Positions 47,545 through 59,063 of a DNA stretch of 64,000 bases are shown in pieces. Origin of the DNA: Volutella citrinella (taxonomy: Eukaryota; Ascomycota; Sordariomycetes; Hypocreales; Nectriaceae); NCBI GenBank assembly GCA_034401135.1, contig JAWZSP010000001.1:5952001-6016000 (forward strand), in the 5' to 3' direction. Position 1 is the first letter of the stretch; each line of letters starts with the position of its first letter. The position numbers were made by a program, and so were the translations under genes. The notes beneath the pieces are model-generated. The model was not told the DNA's origin and did not search any database. It worked only from the letters and a program-made list of their open reading frames with translations.

Positions 47545-49582
47545 ATGACGGCCCTCGACATCCTCCGAAAGGTCGGCAAATGGGTCGCTCCGCCACCGCA
47601 AAAGTCGGCAGATGGCCGTGATCAGTGGCCCAACCGCGCATCATTCCTGCTCGCCGCCATGGGCGGTTGCGCCGGTATGGGTAACCTCATCCGGTACCCG
47701 TCCCAGGTGTACAACAACAACGGCCTGCAGTGGTTCATCCCCTATGGCATGTGTGTATTCCTCATCGCCATACCCTGCCTGATCCTCGAGATTGCCATCG
47801 GCCAGGCCTATCGCGGAGGCTCCGTGGTTGCCTTCAACAACGTCAACCACCGCCTCAAGGGTCTCGGCTCCAGTCTGCTCTACATCGGCTTCGTCGTCGG
47901 CCCGTACTTCGTCGTCAACCTGGCCTGGATCATGATTTACTTCCGCAACTCGTTCAAGAACCCATTGCCGTGGGAGGGTCGCACCGAAGAGTTCTACTAC
48001 CAGGATGTCGTCGCCAACGTGCCGCCCATCCCCGGTAATAAGACGCACTACGAGGTCATCGACTACGTCCAGTACCCGGGCGTCAAGCTGCTCGGCGAGA
48101 CGGTGGGCTGGACGGCCTTTACCTGGTTCCTTGTCTGGTTCTCCATCTTCCGCGGCGTCGGCCTGACCGGCCGTGTTGTCTACTTCACCATGGGCCTGCC
48201 CATCGTCATCACCCTCGTCCTCGTCGGCCGTGCGTGCTCCCTCGAGGGCGCCTGGCGCGGCGTCAAGCTGTACATGGGCGAGTGGAACGGCGAGAAGCTT
48301 GGCAAGGGGGACATCTGGCAGACGGCGTGCGGCCAGGTCTTCTTCTCCACGGGCGTCGGGTTCGGCTACTTTAGCTCGTACGCCTCGTACAACAAGAAGC
48401 ACTCCAACGCCGTCATGGACTCGATCCTTGTTGTGACCAGCAACGTCCTCTTCGAGGGCACAGCTGCCTTTGCCGCTTTTGGCGTCATCGGATACATGGG
48501 CATGGAGCCCGTCCCCGGTGAGCGCATCGGCTCCTTCGCCATCGGCTTCCTGACGCTGCCCACGGCCATCACACAGCTGCCCGCAGCCAATTTCTGGGCC
48601 TTCTGCCTCTTCTTCACCCTCATGGTCCTCGGGTACAGCTCTGCCTTTGCCATGCTTGACGCCGTCGTCACCCTCGTCATGGATACAGGCATCAAGTGGC
48701 GTCGCGAGTGGGTTGTCACCGGCCTCTGCGTCCTCTCGTTCCTGTTCTCGCTCCCGTACTGCACCCAGTTCGGCGAGGCCCTCATGACCGGAATCGACCG
48801 ATGGATCAATGATGTCGCCCTCGTCTTTGTCGTCTTCAGCGAGTGCGTCTTCTCTACCACCTTTTACCGCTGGCGTGACATTGAAGGCCAGCTGGGCCGC
48901 CTCGCCTTCATCATTTTCAACGCCGGATTCTTTGGAGGCATGGTTCTTGGTGTCGCCATCGCGCATGCCGTCACAGCCCAGGCTGGTGCAGGTGTTGGCT
49001 TCGGCCTCTTCATCGCTGGCACCGTCGCCGCCGTCGCACTCGCAAAGACGCCCGACTCTCCGCCCTCAGCCAAGCTGTTTGCCAAGAACAACTACCTCGC
49101 CAAGCTTTGGTATCTCGCATTTTACTCTGTAGGTCCATCTTCCCAGGTTCGTGTGACTCCTCCTAACCATGCCATGACAGGGCGAGCAACTGCGACTCGA
49201 CCTCAACGTGATTGTAGGCGTTGGCAAGAACTGGAACATCCCCTTCTTCTGGGGGCCCCTCCTCCGATTCATCTCGGGCCCCGTGCTGGCCATCATCTAC
49301 GGTTTCTCCTACCCCGGCTTTCACAAGCTCCGAGACGACCCTCTCCACATCCTCGGTTTCGCCGTTGCCCACATCTGCCTGCTCCTCATCGGCGTGGGCG
49401 TCCTCTTGCCGCGGTGGTTCGACATTCTCATCCCCCCTGGCCGCAAGGGCGAGGGTGTCATCCCATATGCGCCCAACGTGGTTCTCGGAGCTACTGAGGG
49501 CGAGAGCGAGTCGGCAGAGGCTGGCGAGGGCGTTGATGGTGCCGAGAAGGTTGCCACCCCAGATGAGCAGAGGGCCCAATAA
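47545..49582 (+). CDS. Neurotransmitter:sodium symporter (SLC6/SNF) family transporter
   Basis: Two exons, 47545-49128 and 49181-49582, with a 52-base intron (GTAGGT donor, TCCTAAC branch site, CAG acceptor); 661 residues. About twelve membrane segments are visible. The first, AMGGCAGMGNLIRYPSQVY with NNNG following, matches the unwound TM1 region of LeuT-fold transporters, where the family normally shows GLGNxWRFPY. Later segments include FSTGVGFGYFSSYASY (the TM6 substrate region). The N-terminus is short and soluble, and the C-terminus is acidic and probably cytoplasmic. The protein should carry an amino acid or amine coupled to Na+ or H+ across the plasma membrane; the substrate cannot be predicted. 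An in-frame ATG at 47464 would add 27 residues, but 47545 directly precedes the conserved start. Confidence 0.93.
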
Positions 49583-49865
49583 GTAAACGAGGTCGCCCAG
49601 TGCAGCCCAATGGGATTATGTTAGCAGCTAGAGATACCAGGCCCCATCTCAAGAGCCATAGTAATCGTTTCAAACTTCACTGATACATGACTTTGCTGAT
49701 GATCGACTGGTGCTTCTTTAATATGGCCGTACATGACATCGTGGATTGCTCAAACCAATGGCCCGAGCACATCTGAACAAATGAAACGAGATAATCAGAA
49801 TGCAAACACAGCGCTTGACCCCACGGTGTTTCTCTCATGATGAACTGGCACGCAATGCCATGAGG

Positions 49866-51343
49866 TTACGCCGAGGTGACATCCTCGGGCTTACGGCCGT
49901 AGATCATATGCCTGTATCAAGTCAGCCACCGCGTGTCCATGACAGCGCCAAACCCGGCCACTCACAGGTTAAAGTACGGCAGCGACTTGGGGTCCTTGAT
50001 GGCGGTGCGCATCTTGCCTACAAGCACCATGACCTCCTCGTGGGTCCAGCCCAGCACCTGTCCGATGGGATAGACGGCAAAGCCATCGAGCGACTGGTCG
50101 ATGAAGTGGCCGTTGTAGTAGCCAATCTGCTTGAGCTTGGGGTCCTTGGGCCAGCCGCCGATGGGCACCTTCCACTGCTTGTGCACGACGTCTACGAAGC
50201 CGGCCTCGTTGGCGAGCTTCTCCATCTGGCCGTCCCGCGCAATCTTGAAGGTGCGGCCGAGCTTGTCGCCAGCGGCCCAGAACAGGTCGCGCCACTGGCG
50301 GAAGACGTGGCCGTCGTCGTCGCTGACGCGCGGGTTCTCACTGCGCGTCTCAAGGTCGATCTCAATGTTCTGGAACCAGCCGCCGGGTTTGGTGTGCGTA
50401 AAGGCCTGCGTGTACAGCTTCTTCCAATCCTGGATCCCGCCGTAGAGGCCGCGGATGTGGATAAAGTCGAAATGGTCCGGCTTGAAGGTCCAGTTCAGCT
50501 CGGCGTCGTCGATCTGGAACGACAAGTTGGGCGGCACCCAGCCCGGCTGGATGGCAGAGATGTCAGTGCCGATGACCTCAGCCGAGGGGTACTCATCAGC
50601 CATGTCGCTGGGCGTGTTAGCAAGCTGGGCCCAGTGGCATGCTACAGACTGCTCTCACATGGCCCAGATACCAGTGCCGGTGCCCACGTCGAGAATTCTC
50701 TGCGGGTTGTCGCCGATGGGAGCGGCAAAGAGTTTGTCATTCATGAGCATGACGGTATACTGGTGGCTAAGGATTGTTAGCTTCGGTGTCTTTGGCGGAT
50801 TCCAGCCTTACGCGACATCGAGGCCCTCAGTGTGCTTTTCATCGGCGGGGGCCCTATTATACGTCAGTCAGCACTGTCTGCAAGAGTTGAAGAGAAGCAT
50901 ACCAATACTCGGTGGTTGAGCTCGACTGGTACTTGCGGCCATTGATGGTGCGGTACTCAAGGATGCTCGATGTAATAGACGCAGTCGAGTCTCGGAGGCT
51001 ATTTTGAAACCGTCAGCAGAATGATCCGCACATGAATCGGCGCACGGAATTATCTACCTGTCGACGTCGGCGGATGAATCCTGGTCGTCGTCCAAGCTGC
51101 CCACTACATGGGGATCCTGGTGGGTGTTTCAGTCAGCACTCGCTCTTTCCCCGTTGAGCGCTCCTCAAAAGCTCCAGCACACAACCCTAAAGCAGGGGCA
51201 ACGCAGGGCTCCGGGGAAAGAGGTAAAGAGGTAAAAAACGGTGGCCATGCGGCCGGAAAGAGCCATGCAGTGCGACATACAAATGCAATGACACCATCGT
51301 GATCCGTGGCGTCGGTGGGCTGCTGCTCGTCTCTGGTGGCCAT
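49866..51343 (-). CDS. LaeA-like SAM-dependent methyltransferase
   Basis: Seven exons on the minus strand: 51343-51281, 51116-51058, 50998-50903, 50853-50812, 50766-50659, 50607-49966 and 49911-49866; 351 residues. Every junction keeps frame and yields continuous family-like sequence: SILEYRTINGRKYQ, TTEYW|APADEKHTEGLD, AHQYTVML, ILDVGTGTGIWAIDMADEYP, and a last exon ending HMIYGRKPEDVTSA. Motif I (VGTGTG) is at about 114-119, followed by the acidic IGTDIS. The N-terminus is acidic and Ser-rich. It belongs to the large group of fungal LaeA-like class I methyltransferases; few have known substrates. No secondary-metabolite backbone gene is nearby, so a local cluster role is not supported. The first exon (21 codons) is the least certain part. 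Confidence 0.85.
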
Positions 51344-52678
51344 TGCGGCTGGCTGACGGATTGGCTCTTGTGCCTGATGGTGGCTTACGCCTTTCGTAGA
51401 GCAGATTGGCTTGTTGGTTCAGTTGTGCCCTTCGAAGTGCTCGGATGGCGTTGGCTGCAGCTGCGGGCTGTGGAATGGCGTCTCGTTGCTTGGGTCCCTT
51501 GCGTCTGTAGGTCCTGCCACTGTTCTGGATGGTGACGATTTCGAAATCCAAAACCAGACCCTAGAGACGGCAGTTTGAGGGGTATTAAACAAATGGAAAC
51601 CATTAAAACCCATGGCTACTTGAACTCATCCTACCCCGTCCATACCATGCTTAACACCGGTTCGATGGGGCCTCAGTGGAGAACGGGCCGTCCCCGAGTG
51701 GCGCGCAGGGCCATGCAAGGCGAGTGGATATGACGATAGCCCACGCGTTCGTCGCAGTAGAGCTTCGCTAGGCATGCATTCTGCACGGACAGCGCAGACG
51801 CTGATGCTATGGGCGGCCTGGTTTGCTCCCTGCCATGCAACAACAAGGGTCAACGGCATATGCCCCTCCGACAACACATCGCCTTGCCTTGCGTATCCAG
51901 TCTAGAAACACGAACGAAGGCCGTGGTCCTATCTGGCCATCAATAGAGCTTATGGCCGTGGTGCTCGTTAGTTGACTGGTCTTATTGAGGGTGCTGCCGA
52001 CCAGCAAGGGGAAAGCAACAGTCTCATATGGACTTCTGCTGGAATCATGTGCGGTATATAATTTAGTATATAGCATCACTTATTGGAGCATCTATATGAC
52101 TGACCATTGAACATCTGTCTCAAGCCATGCCCCGCCAACGGCTTGCTGTAGCCCCTCATCCCCCCAAAATTCTCATCTGGAACGACCACTCTGAGTCTTC
52201 ACTTATGCAAAATAAACTGAGCGGGCAGCAAGCATCGGACCGGGACCGGGACCGCTAGGGCTCATCCACGGAATGGGCCCCTCTCAATCTGTATTGCGGT
52301 CTGCAGAGGCTGGGGCCAAAGCTGGAAACGGCTATTCGTAGTGCTCTAGCGGGGTTCGTCGATTTGGTGTTTCACCGCTGCTGTAGATCCCCTCCATTCA
52401 ACCACCCGATCCGTCACGGATAATTCGGGCAAGCAATTGCACATCCCTTTCCAATCGCCTGTTGCTCGGTAATCCGGTCAAGCCAGAATAGAAACAACCA
52501 ATGCATTAAATCATAGCTAGCGCTGTCGACCTCGCTGTATGGTATCTCCTTCATGTGTAACGCGTTTCCATGCCTTCAATAAACAAAAAACCCATCAAGC
52601 AATCCATCATGAATTTCCACGTTGTTCTATATGTCCAAGCCGACCCTCGCCTGAGTAATATAGCAGAAAGGAACTTCG
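51344..52678. other. Intergenic
   Basis: 1.3 kb with no supported gene; A/T content rises towards 52000-52680. Confidence 0.5.
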
Positions 52679-55247
52679 TTAGACATCCCCATTTCGGCTG
52701 GGCTCTCCCAGGATGCTCTCCTCATACTCTGACAGTCGAAGTGCCTCCTCGACGTCGTTGACAAAGTGTCCCTCGCCTCCTACTAGCTCCACGATGCCGC
52801 TGCTCTGCATCAGCCGCCACACGGGGTGGTCCGGTCGCGTAGGCCCACGGCTGAAAAAGACTCGCACGCCGCGGTCGTGGTAGTCGCGGACAATCTCCGT
52901 CAGCACCTGCGTTCCTGAGCCGTCCATGGAAATGACGCCGTGGATGTCAAAGATGACGTTGCGGTTCGATTCCTGGCTGCGCAGCCGCGGGAGAGCTGGG
53001 TGCGCCTTGGATGTGCCGTACCGCTCCAGCCGGTGGAGCCGCGACTTGAGCTCACCAGTGTTGGCAAAGGTGAGAGGTTCGGGAATCTTAACAATGAGAG
53101 AACCGTCAACGAATTCGAGGCCGCTGCTCCCCGACTCGGCGTTCTCGAACCGGTTCGTGCCCGGGATGCGGCCGAGAATCTGGATGCGAGGGCGGGTGCT
53201 GTGCTTGATGACGAGGAGGATGGACAGCCCAACGCCAAATGCCATGCCCAGGGTCAGCGAGTAAAACATGGTGGCCAGAAAGATGACAGCCATGAGCCCC
53301 AGCTCACTCCAGCCCCGGATACGAAGGAAGAAGCTGATGTCGTGGGGCGCCTCTTCTATCAGCGACCACGCGACGACAGAAATCATTGCCGACAGGACGG
53401 GTTTCTAGGTCAGTTAGTATTTTGGATTCCGGTACAGAAATATTGCGGGAGCGACTCACGGGAAGGTAGTAAAAGTAAGGCAGGAGGAATAGCACGGAGA
53501 GCAGCGCAAAGAAGCTCAGGAAGATGGAGCTCATGGGGCTCTTGCCGCCAGTGCTCCTGTTCACCTTGCTACGTCCGTAGCCGCCAAAAGCCGGCAAGCT
53601 CATGAAGCATCCTCCGATAAAGTTGGCCGTGCCGAGGGCAATCATTTCTCTGTTCGCGCTCAGCTGCACGCCCTTGATGGTCTCGCTGGATCCCAGGCTC
53701 TTTGCGGCCACTGAGGACTCGAAGAAGCCCAGCATGGCAATCAGGAAGGCCGTAGACATGCCGGAGCGAATGTGGGGCATGTTGGACGCTTGAAAGGGCC
53801 AGTGGAAGGTGAAGAGCTGGCCGTTAGCCGCCTTGACCTCGCCCAGAATCTCGACTCCCTTGTGCTCCCAGTCGAGCTTGTAGCATAGGATGGCGGACAC
53901 GACGACAACGAAGAAGCGTTCGGGTATGAAGACGACGCTTGGGTATCGATGCTGCAGCCGGTTCTTGAGTTCACTGTCCTTTGTCAGCCTCGATTCCCAA
54001 CTATGCAGCGCACGACTTACCGGAAGACCATGATGAAGGAAAAGCTGATGGCGGAGATGGCAAACGTCAGGCCATGGGCCTTGTGAGCATTGCGGATGAT
54101 GAAGCCAATCTTGTCAACGCTACTGCCATGACTGACGCCCACCTTGTCTGCGAGGTCCGTCAATCCGAGCTCCGGGATGGCCTGGTCCGCGGCAATGACG
54201 AAACCGATGGCGCTGATGAAACCACGCAGAAAAGGCCGGCTCAGCACGCTGTCTAGAAACCCGAGGCGAGCCAACCCTGCCAAAAGGACGGTTGCTCCAG
54301 CCATTCCCGCTACAATTCCGCAGATCTGGGCATTAACCAGACCATTATCATCGTGGTGTCCTCCAGCGGCGATGCTCTGCTTGATGACGGTACCAACAAG
54401 CAAAGAGCCTGGGGCCTCGGGGCCGACAATCATCTGGGGACAGGAACCGAGAAGGGCGTAGATGAAGGGGTTGAAGACGAAGGCGTATAGACCGTGGATC
54501 GGAGGGACGTGGGCGAGGTTTGAAGCGAGAGACAGTGCCATGGGAAGGTAGAAGGAAGCCATGGTGATGGAAGCCACCAAGTCGCCGCGCAGGTAGGAGA
54601 GTTTATACTCCCTGACCCAGTTGAGGGCGGGAACGTAGTAAGCCAAGTACCTGTCGACTGTGATTAGCACGAGCGTAGAGTTTACAGTCCCCCGCAACTT
54701 ACATCAGAGGAGTGTCGCGGAAACCAGCCTCCTCGGCCAAGCGGCTGCTGTGTCCCATCTTCTTGGTCCTAATGCGAGACTTGATCCAACGCTTCCAGTC
54801 ATCATGGCCAACAATCGTGCTGATGGCGTTGTCCAGCACCGGGATGTGGGTGCCTGAGCCGGCCGAATCACTGCTTTCGCCCTCGTCATAGCTGTGAGTC
54901 GTGCCAGCCGGGCTCGAGGGACGCGGGCTGAAGGTGCCATGAGTGCACAGGCCCGGGTGGGCAGGGTGGACGCTGGGTCGGCGGCCATTGGAGGAGACGA
55001 GGGGGGTCTCCTCCGTGGCATCGGCGAGGATGCCGGCGATGTTGGCTCGGGCAGCTGGGCCTGGGGAGGCGGGCGGCGAGACCTGGGGCTGGTTGTTGAA
55101 GTACGAGCTCGATTCGCTAGGGCTGTTGGAGGGACCGGCTTGCTGGCCGTTTTGCTGGGCTGTGACGGACTGGCGAAGGCCCGACGGTTGAGCAGGTCGA
55201 TGGTCGGGAGCCGACGCGGTGCGGTTGTGTGTAGGTCGGTTGGCCAT
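52679..55247 (-). CDS. SulP-family sulfate transporter with STAS domain
   Basis: Four exons on the minus strand, 55247-54703, 54650-54021, 53973-53460 and 53404-52679; 804 residues with all junctions in frame. A long Ser/Pro/Gln-rich cytoplasmic N-terminus (about 180 residues) precedes the SulP core: YVPALNWVREYKLSYLRGDLVA, then SCPQMIVGPEAPGSLLVG and a series of membrane helices to about residue 630. The core includes GGCFMSLPAFGGYGRSKVN, the sulfate-transporter signature region. The C-terminus is a STAS domain (about 664-786) with FDIHGVISMDGSGTQVL. It should carry sulfate or a related anion across the plasma or an internal membrane. The long disordered N-terminus resembles the fungal sulfate-permease-like group with vacuolar members more than the classical CYS-13/CYS-14 permeases; that distinction is inference. 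Confidence 0.92.
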
Positions 55248-56588
55248 TTTGGTGATGTTTCGCAGTCGAGGGCTCTCGTGGTACTCTTTCTACCGCGAGG
55301 GTATCTGAGTGACGATCGAGGCAAGCGGCGCTGGAGGACTTGTGCGTGCACCAAGGGTGGTGCTAAGGACGTGGTCGACGGCTCTCCAGAGACGAGCAAT
55401 GCATTGAGGCGGTCGCTGGAGATTGCAAGTGGGAGATGGTAGGCTCACGAGAAGAGGATGCACGGTCGAGGCACAAGAGCGGAGAGAAAAAAGAGGCAAC
55501 GGTCGGGGTCTAGGAGGCGGAGAGGGCCATTCCAAGCGGTCCGAGACTAGTCTGGTGTGTGTGATCCAGATGCAAGTCAGTCTGTCTGACCGGCCGGCGG
55601 ACAAGGTCGGAGTCCAGTACAAGCTCCAGGGCAGGTGCAGGTGGAGTAGGCGAATCGGGCGGCTGACGCACCGAACTCGGGGGCCCCGCCGGTGCCACCG
55701 TCATTGCGATGAAGCACAGAAGGTTGCAGGTGCTATCAGAGCCCCGATGCCGTCCATCCGTTCCAACGCTGACAGGCGCTAGCAGACCGCTCCAACGCGA
55801 CGGCTCAGGGCGGGCTCAGTTCGGCGTCTTCGTCCGGCGAATGGGGCACCACCGATTCATCATCCACCTCTCCACGGCGGGTTTGTAACGTTTGTTGGGG
55901 TGTGCTGGTACTTTCCAAGGGCTCCTTTGAGGCCCAGCTCAAGGTCGCAATCAACCCCGGAGCCACAATCACCACTCCAGGTCGGTACCCAGGTCCATAG
56001 GTCGCCAGCCTTGGTTCTTGTGCATCCATGCCGGCTACCGGCCCACACCTTGAGTGTCCGATGCCGAAGTCAGCCGCCCGATCAGCGGCAGGGAACCAAT
56101 GGCCTCGACCACGTTTCCGCTGGTCAGGGACGGCACTGGGTGGACTGCCTACCCAATTGGCTTCAACAAATGTCCGCCGAAACAGAGGGATGTCCAAAAG
56201 GTTTACAGCTAATTATTAGACGACCAGCACCGGGGAGCCTGGGACAAGTCCAAGTGCATGATATCTGCATGATGTCTGCATGATTACCAAGTACAACACC
56301 GAGCCAAGCTAAACAGCCCTGGGACAACTGCTTATTGGCCGTGCCCAGGCCTTCGCTTGCCCACCCAGTGATGTCATCGTCGTGTCGAATCACGAGTCGT
56401 CAATGGCAATCAGTTTGCAATAACTCAGGATCAACTCCAATACAACCCTATTTACCCAACTCAACCCCAGCCCCCCATACCATTTGGCGTGAGGGATAGG
56501 GTGTGCTAGGTCTCCACACTCTTGCAATCACAATACATAAAAGCAGTCACAAAGAAACAGCTCTAACTCTGAATGCGGTGCTAGTTGA
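55248..56588. other. Intergenic
   Basis: 1.3 kb covering the promoter of the transporter gene and the 3' side of the next gene. No gene seen. Confidence 0.5.
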
Positions 56589-58058
56589 CTACTGATATAC
56601 TCTTGAATCCATGTGCACCACTCCACCTAGCCGGAGCTTTCCCCGCCGGCAATTGTCAGCAAAGTGACCGTTGCCGCGGCACTTGATGCACCAGGCGTTG
56701 TCCTGCCCATGCGCAAACGGGCACGTCTTCCTCTCGCAGCGCCCGCGCTCCCTGTCACAGGGCCTCGTTTTCCATCTCGTAAAGTCCTTGTCCGGGTAGC
56801 GGTCGAACATTTGCCGCTCGAAGTCCGTGTGGGCGCTGCCGCACATGCCTCGTCTCCCGCAACGGATCCCGCTGCGACACTGGGGCCGCTGCGTGGGGCG
56901 GCTGTATCTGTTCCTTCGCGTCACCAGCTGCCAACCACCGCCGTCATCGTCCTCGCCATCTGAGACTTCCTCTGGGTTTTCCTTGCACTCTTGCCAAACA
57001 ACATTTTCGTCATCATCGGAATCGGAGTCTCCTGGCTGCGCTTCAACAGGCCCGGCGCCGTCAAGATACAACCCCTTGGCGGCGTCAAGGTAGCTCAGTC
57101 TAGTCGTCGTGCCAGGCTTCAGTTGCGCAGGCGAGCCGTCCTCGACGCCTTGGTCCGTCAGGGGCGCGTACATGTTCGCCACTCCAAGAATCCCCGATTT
57201 GGCACGCTGGTGCGCAGCGTGTTGCGGCCATGACATGACCCTCAGTGTCTCCCCAAACTGCCTCTGGGCCATCTTAATCATGGCTTCGATGCTGTTGGCG
57301 TATGGAAACTCCACAGTGATATGCCCTTCACTCTGAGGGTGCCATACAAAGAAGACATGCTGTAGCTTTACAAGCTTTGGGATGTACGAGTCTCTACTCT
57401 GCGCAGCCGGGCTCGTAAACTCACAGAGGACGAGCGTCTTGGTCGGGTCGGACCTGCCGTGGCGCGTAGAATCGTAATTGGTGAATGTTATCTCTTCAAA
57501 AACTTCATCCAGATAGAAGACCTCCAGCCGGTCGTCGTTGTCTTTCATCTTGAGGTAGTTCTGAGAGAGTGAGTCCTTCCAAGCCCACACCTCCACCTGG
57601 ATGCCCATGTCCAGCACGCCCCGGACTGGGCTGCACATGTCGCGATCCCCAGAAGTGACGATGAAGGTGATATTATCCTTTTCAAGTTTGGCCGCGCCGT
57701 CGTTTTTGGCCTTCTCATCGAGCCTGGTGGCACAGCAGGCCATGTCCCACGCGATCGAGGTATCTACCTCCTTCTCTTTGCCGAAGCGTTGGAAAAACTG
57801 AGCAGACAGATTGAGGCTCGTGGGTTCCTTGAGCAATCTTTCGTCCTGTGCCGTGCCCGATATGTAGATGTATGAGGCTCCCAGGCTGCGGCCGTTGCAG
57901 ACTCTGTCCAGCAAAGTCCTCAGCCTGATTCTGACGCGAGGATCCAGCTCATTGTCCCGCAGTTCCTGCTCCTTAGCGGCGTGCCTTTGGGCCTCTATCC
58001 AGATGTTAGAATTGTCCACAAAGAAGATGCAGGTTGCGGGTGTCGGATCGTCGCCCAT
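56589..58058 (-). CDS. NYN-domain ribonuclease-like protein with CCCH and CCHC zinc fingers
   Basis: Single exon, 489 residues from the ATG at 58058; an earlier in-frame ATG at 58145 adds 29 residues. The N-terminal third is an NYN (PIN-like) domain: IFFVDNSNIWIEAQR with Asp15, VDTSIAWDM with Asp99, and TSGDRDM with Asp138 and Asp140, the acidic set expected for metal-dependent RNA cleavage. A middle region of about 230 residues includes an acidic Ser/Asp stretch (SDSDDDEN). The C-terminus has two CCCH-type fingers (about 394-410, C-x5-C-x5-C-x3-H; about 434-450, C-x6-C-x4-C-x3-H) and a CCHC zinc knuckle at about 457-470 (C-x2-C-x4-H-x4-C). An RNA-binding endonuclease acting in RNA decay or defence is the likely role (inference). 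It lies next to the broken trypsin-like gene. Confidence 0.85.
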   Translation of the reverse strand: MGDDPTPATCIFFVDNSNIWIEAQRHAAKEQELRDNELDPRVRIRLRTLLDRVCNGRSLGASYIYISGTAQDERLLKEPTSLNLSAQFFQRFGKEKEVDTSIAWDMACCATRLDEKAKNDGAAKLEKDNITFIVTSGDRDMCSPVRGVLDMGIQVEVWAWKDSLSQNYLKMKDNDDRLEVFYLDEVFEEITFTNYDSTRHGRSDPTKTLVLCEFTSPAAQSRDSYIPKLVKLQHVFFVWHPQSEGHITVEFPYANSIEAMIKMAQRQFGETLRVMSWPQHAAHQRAKSGILGVANMYAPLTDQGVEDGSPAQLKPGTTTRLSYLDAAKGLYLDGAGPVEAQPGDSDSDDDENVVWQECKENPEEVSDGEDDDGGGWQLVTRRNRYSRPTQRPQCRSGIRCGRRGMCGSAHTDFERQMFDRYPDKDFTRWKTRPCDRERGRCERKTCPFAHGQDNAWCIKCRGNGHFADNCRRGKLRLGGVVHMDSRVYQ

Positions 58059-59063
58059 GGTGCCATGAATTTCCAATCGGGTGTGCCACGTACGGATCCA
58101 GTGAGAGCTCTCGCGATGCACCTCCCCGCTTGATGCCCGACGCAATTTAAGTCAGGTGCCATCTTTGCTGGCCGCATTTACAGACCAGGCTGGAGTGGCT
58201 TGTGGTGCGCAACAAGGCAGCCTGCAGCCGAGCCGCGCAAGTTTGGTGGTGGCGGCTCGAATGTGGTCCAGCTCAGCCCGGCGGGCAACGGCAACCAATG
58301 GCCAATCCGCAGCTACCCCCAGCTCGACCAGAATAGAACTGTTGTCTGTTTTGGAGACGCCCCCTTGGACAATGCGCAGGTCGTTGTATTGTGATTGAAC
58401 CTCTCACCGTCTCCGATCCCGTTGACGCCCCCCCGGCCCGGTGTGGCGGCCAATACATGTCTCCTTTCCCACGCAAAACCTGCAGGGTTGCCAGATGAAG
58501 AGTCGGGCAAGGTGTCTCAGACACCCGTGAGCTCTGGGTAGTGGCTGCAGCCTCCCAGAGCCTGGCGGTGGTGGTGGTGGTGGTGCTGTTCCGTCACGCA
58601 GCGACTTAGGCACATTAGCATCGCGTTCATGATCCCAGAACCAACCCTAATCTAACACATGATCCTAAGTAACCACTGATCTGAGCCTACTATTAGCCTG
58701 AGCTTGTTTGGGCCTAACTTGCTCTTTTCTTTGCCCTGCCCTTTTGGGGGTCAGGCTAGGTTGACCGTCAACAGTTGCCGATGGCACCTGGCAGCACTGT
58801 CAGTCAGTGTTGCGCCAGCTGTCAAGGAGAGGCAGGCACCTTGAGGGCACAACTTTGACTTTGTGGCCGTTTTTTACTTCTCCTTCGCTTTTCTTCATCT
58901 TGGAGGGGCGGAGAAACTTTCTTAATTATTTCTTCGCTCTTCCCTCTTCATTCTTCTCTGCACCTTTTTATCAACCACGTCCACCCCCAACTCGTCATGA
59001 CCACCATTGCACGTTCCTTGAGCCCTTCCCAAGTATCAGCACTCTGGCTGACTCGATCGAACA
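58059..59063. other. Divergent intergenic region
   Basis: 1.0 kb between the NYN gene and the broken trypsin-like gene. It holds a short GGT repeat (about 58565-58585) and, at about 58640-58720, copies of a CCTAA/GAGCCT motif like the repeat at 61130-61330. Confidence 0.5.

Noticed and set aside
47641..48966. 441-codon open frame on the minus strand
   Set aside because: Antisense shadow of the SLC6-type transporter; composition is Asp/Glu/Gly/Ala-rich with no domain.
49800..50780. 326-codon open frame on the plus strand
   Set aside because: Antisense shadow of the methyltransferase, whose spliced product has clear motifs.
49866..55247. Secondary-metabolite gene cluster around the LaeA-like methyltransferase
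   Set aside because: Neighbours are a symporter and a sulfate transporter; no polyketide synthase, peptide synthetase, terpene cyclase or P450 is present.
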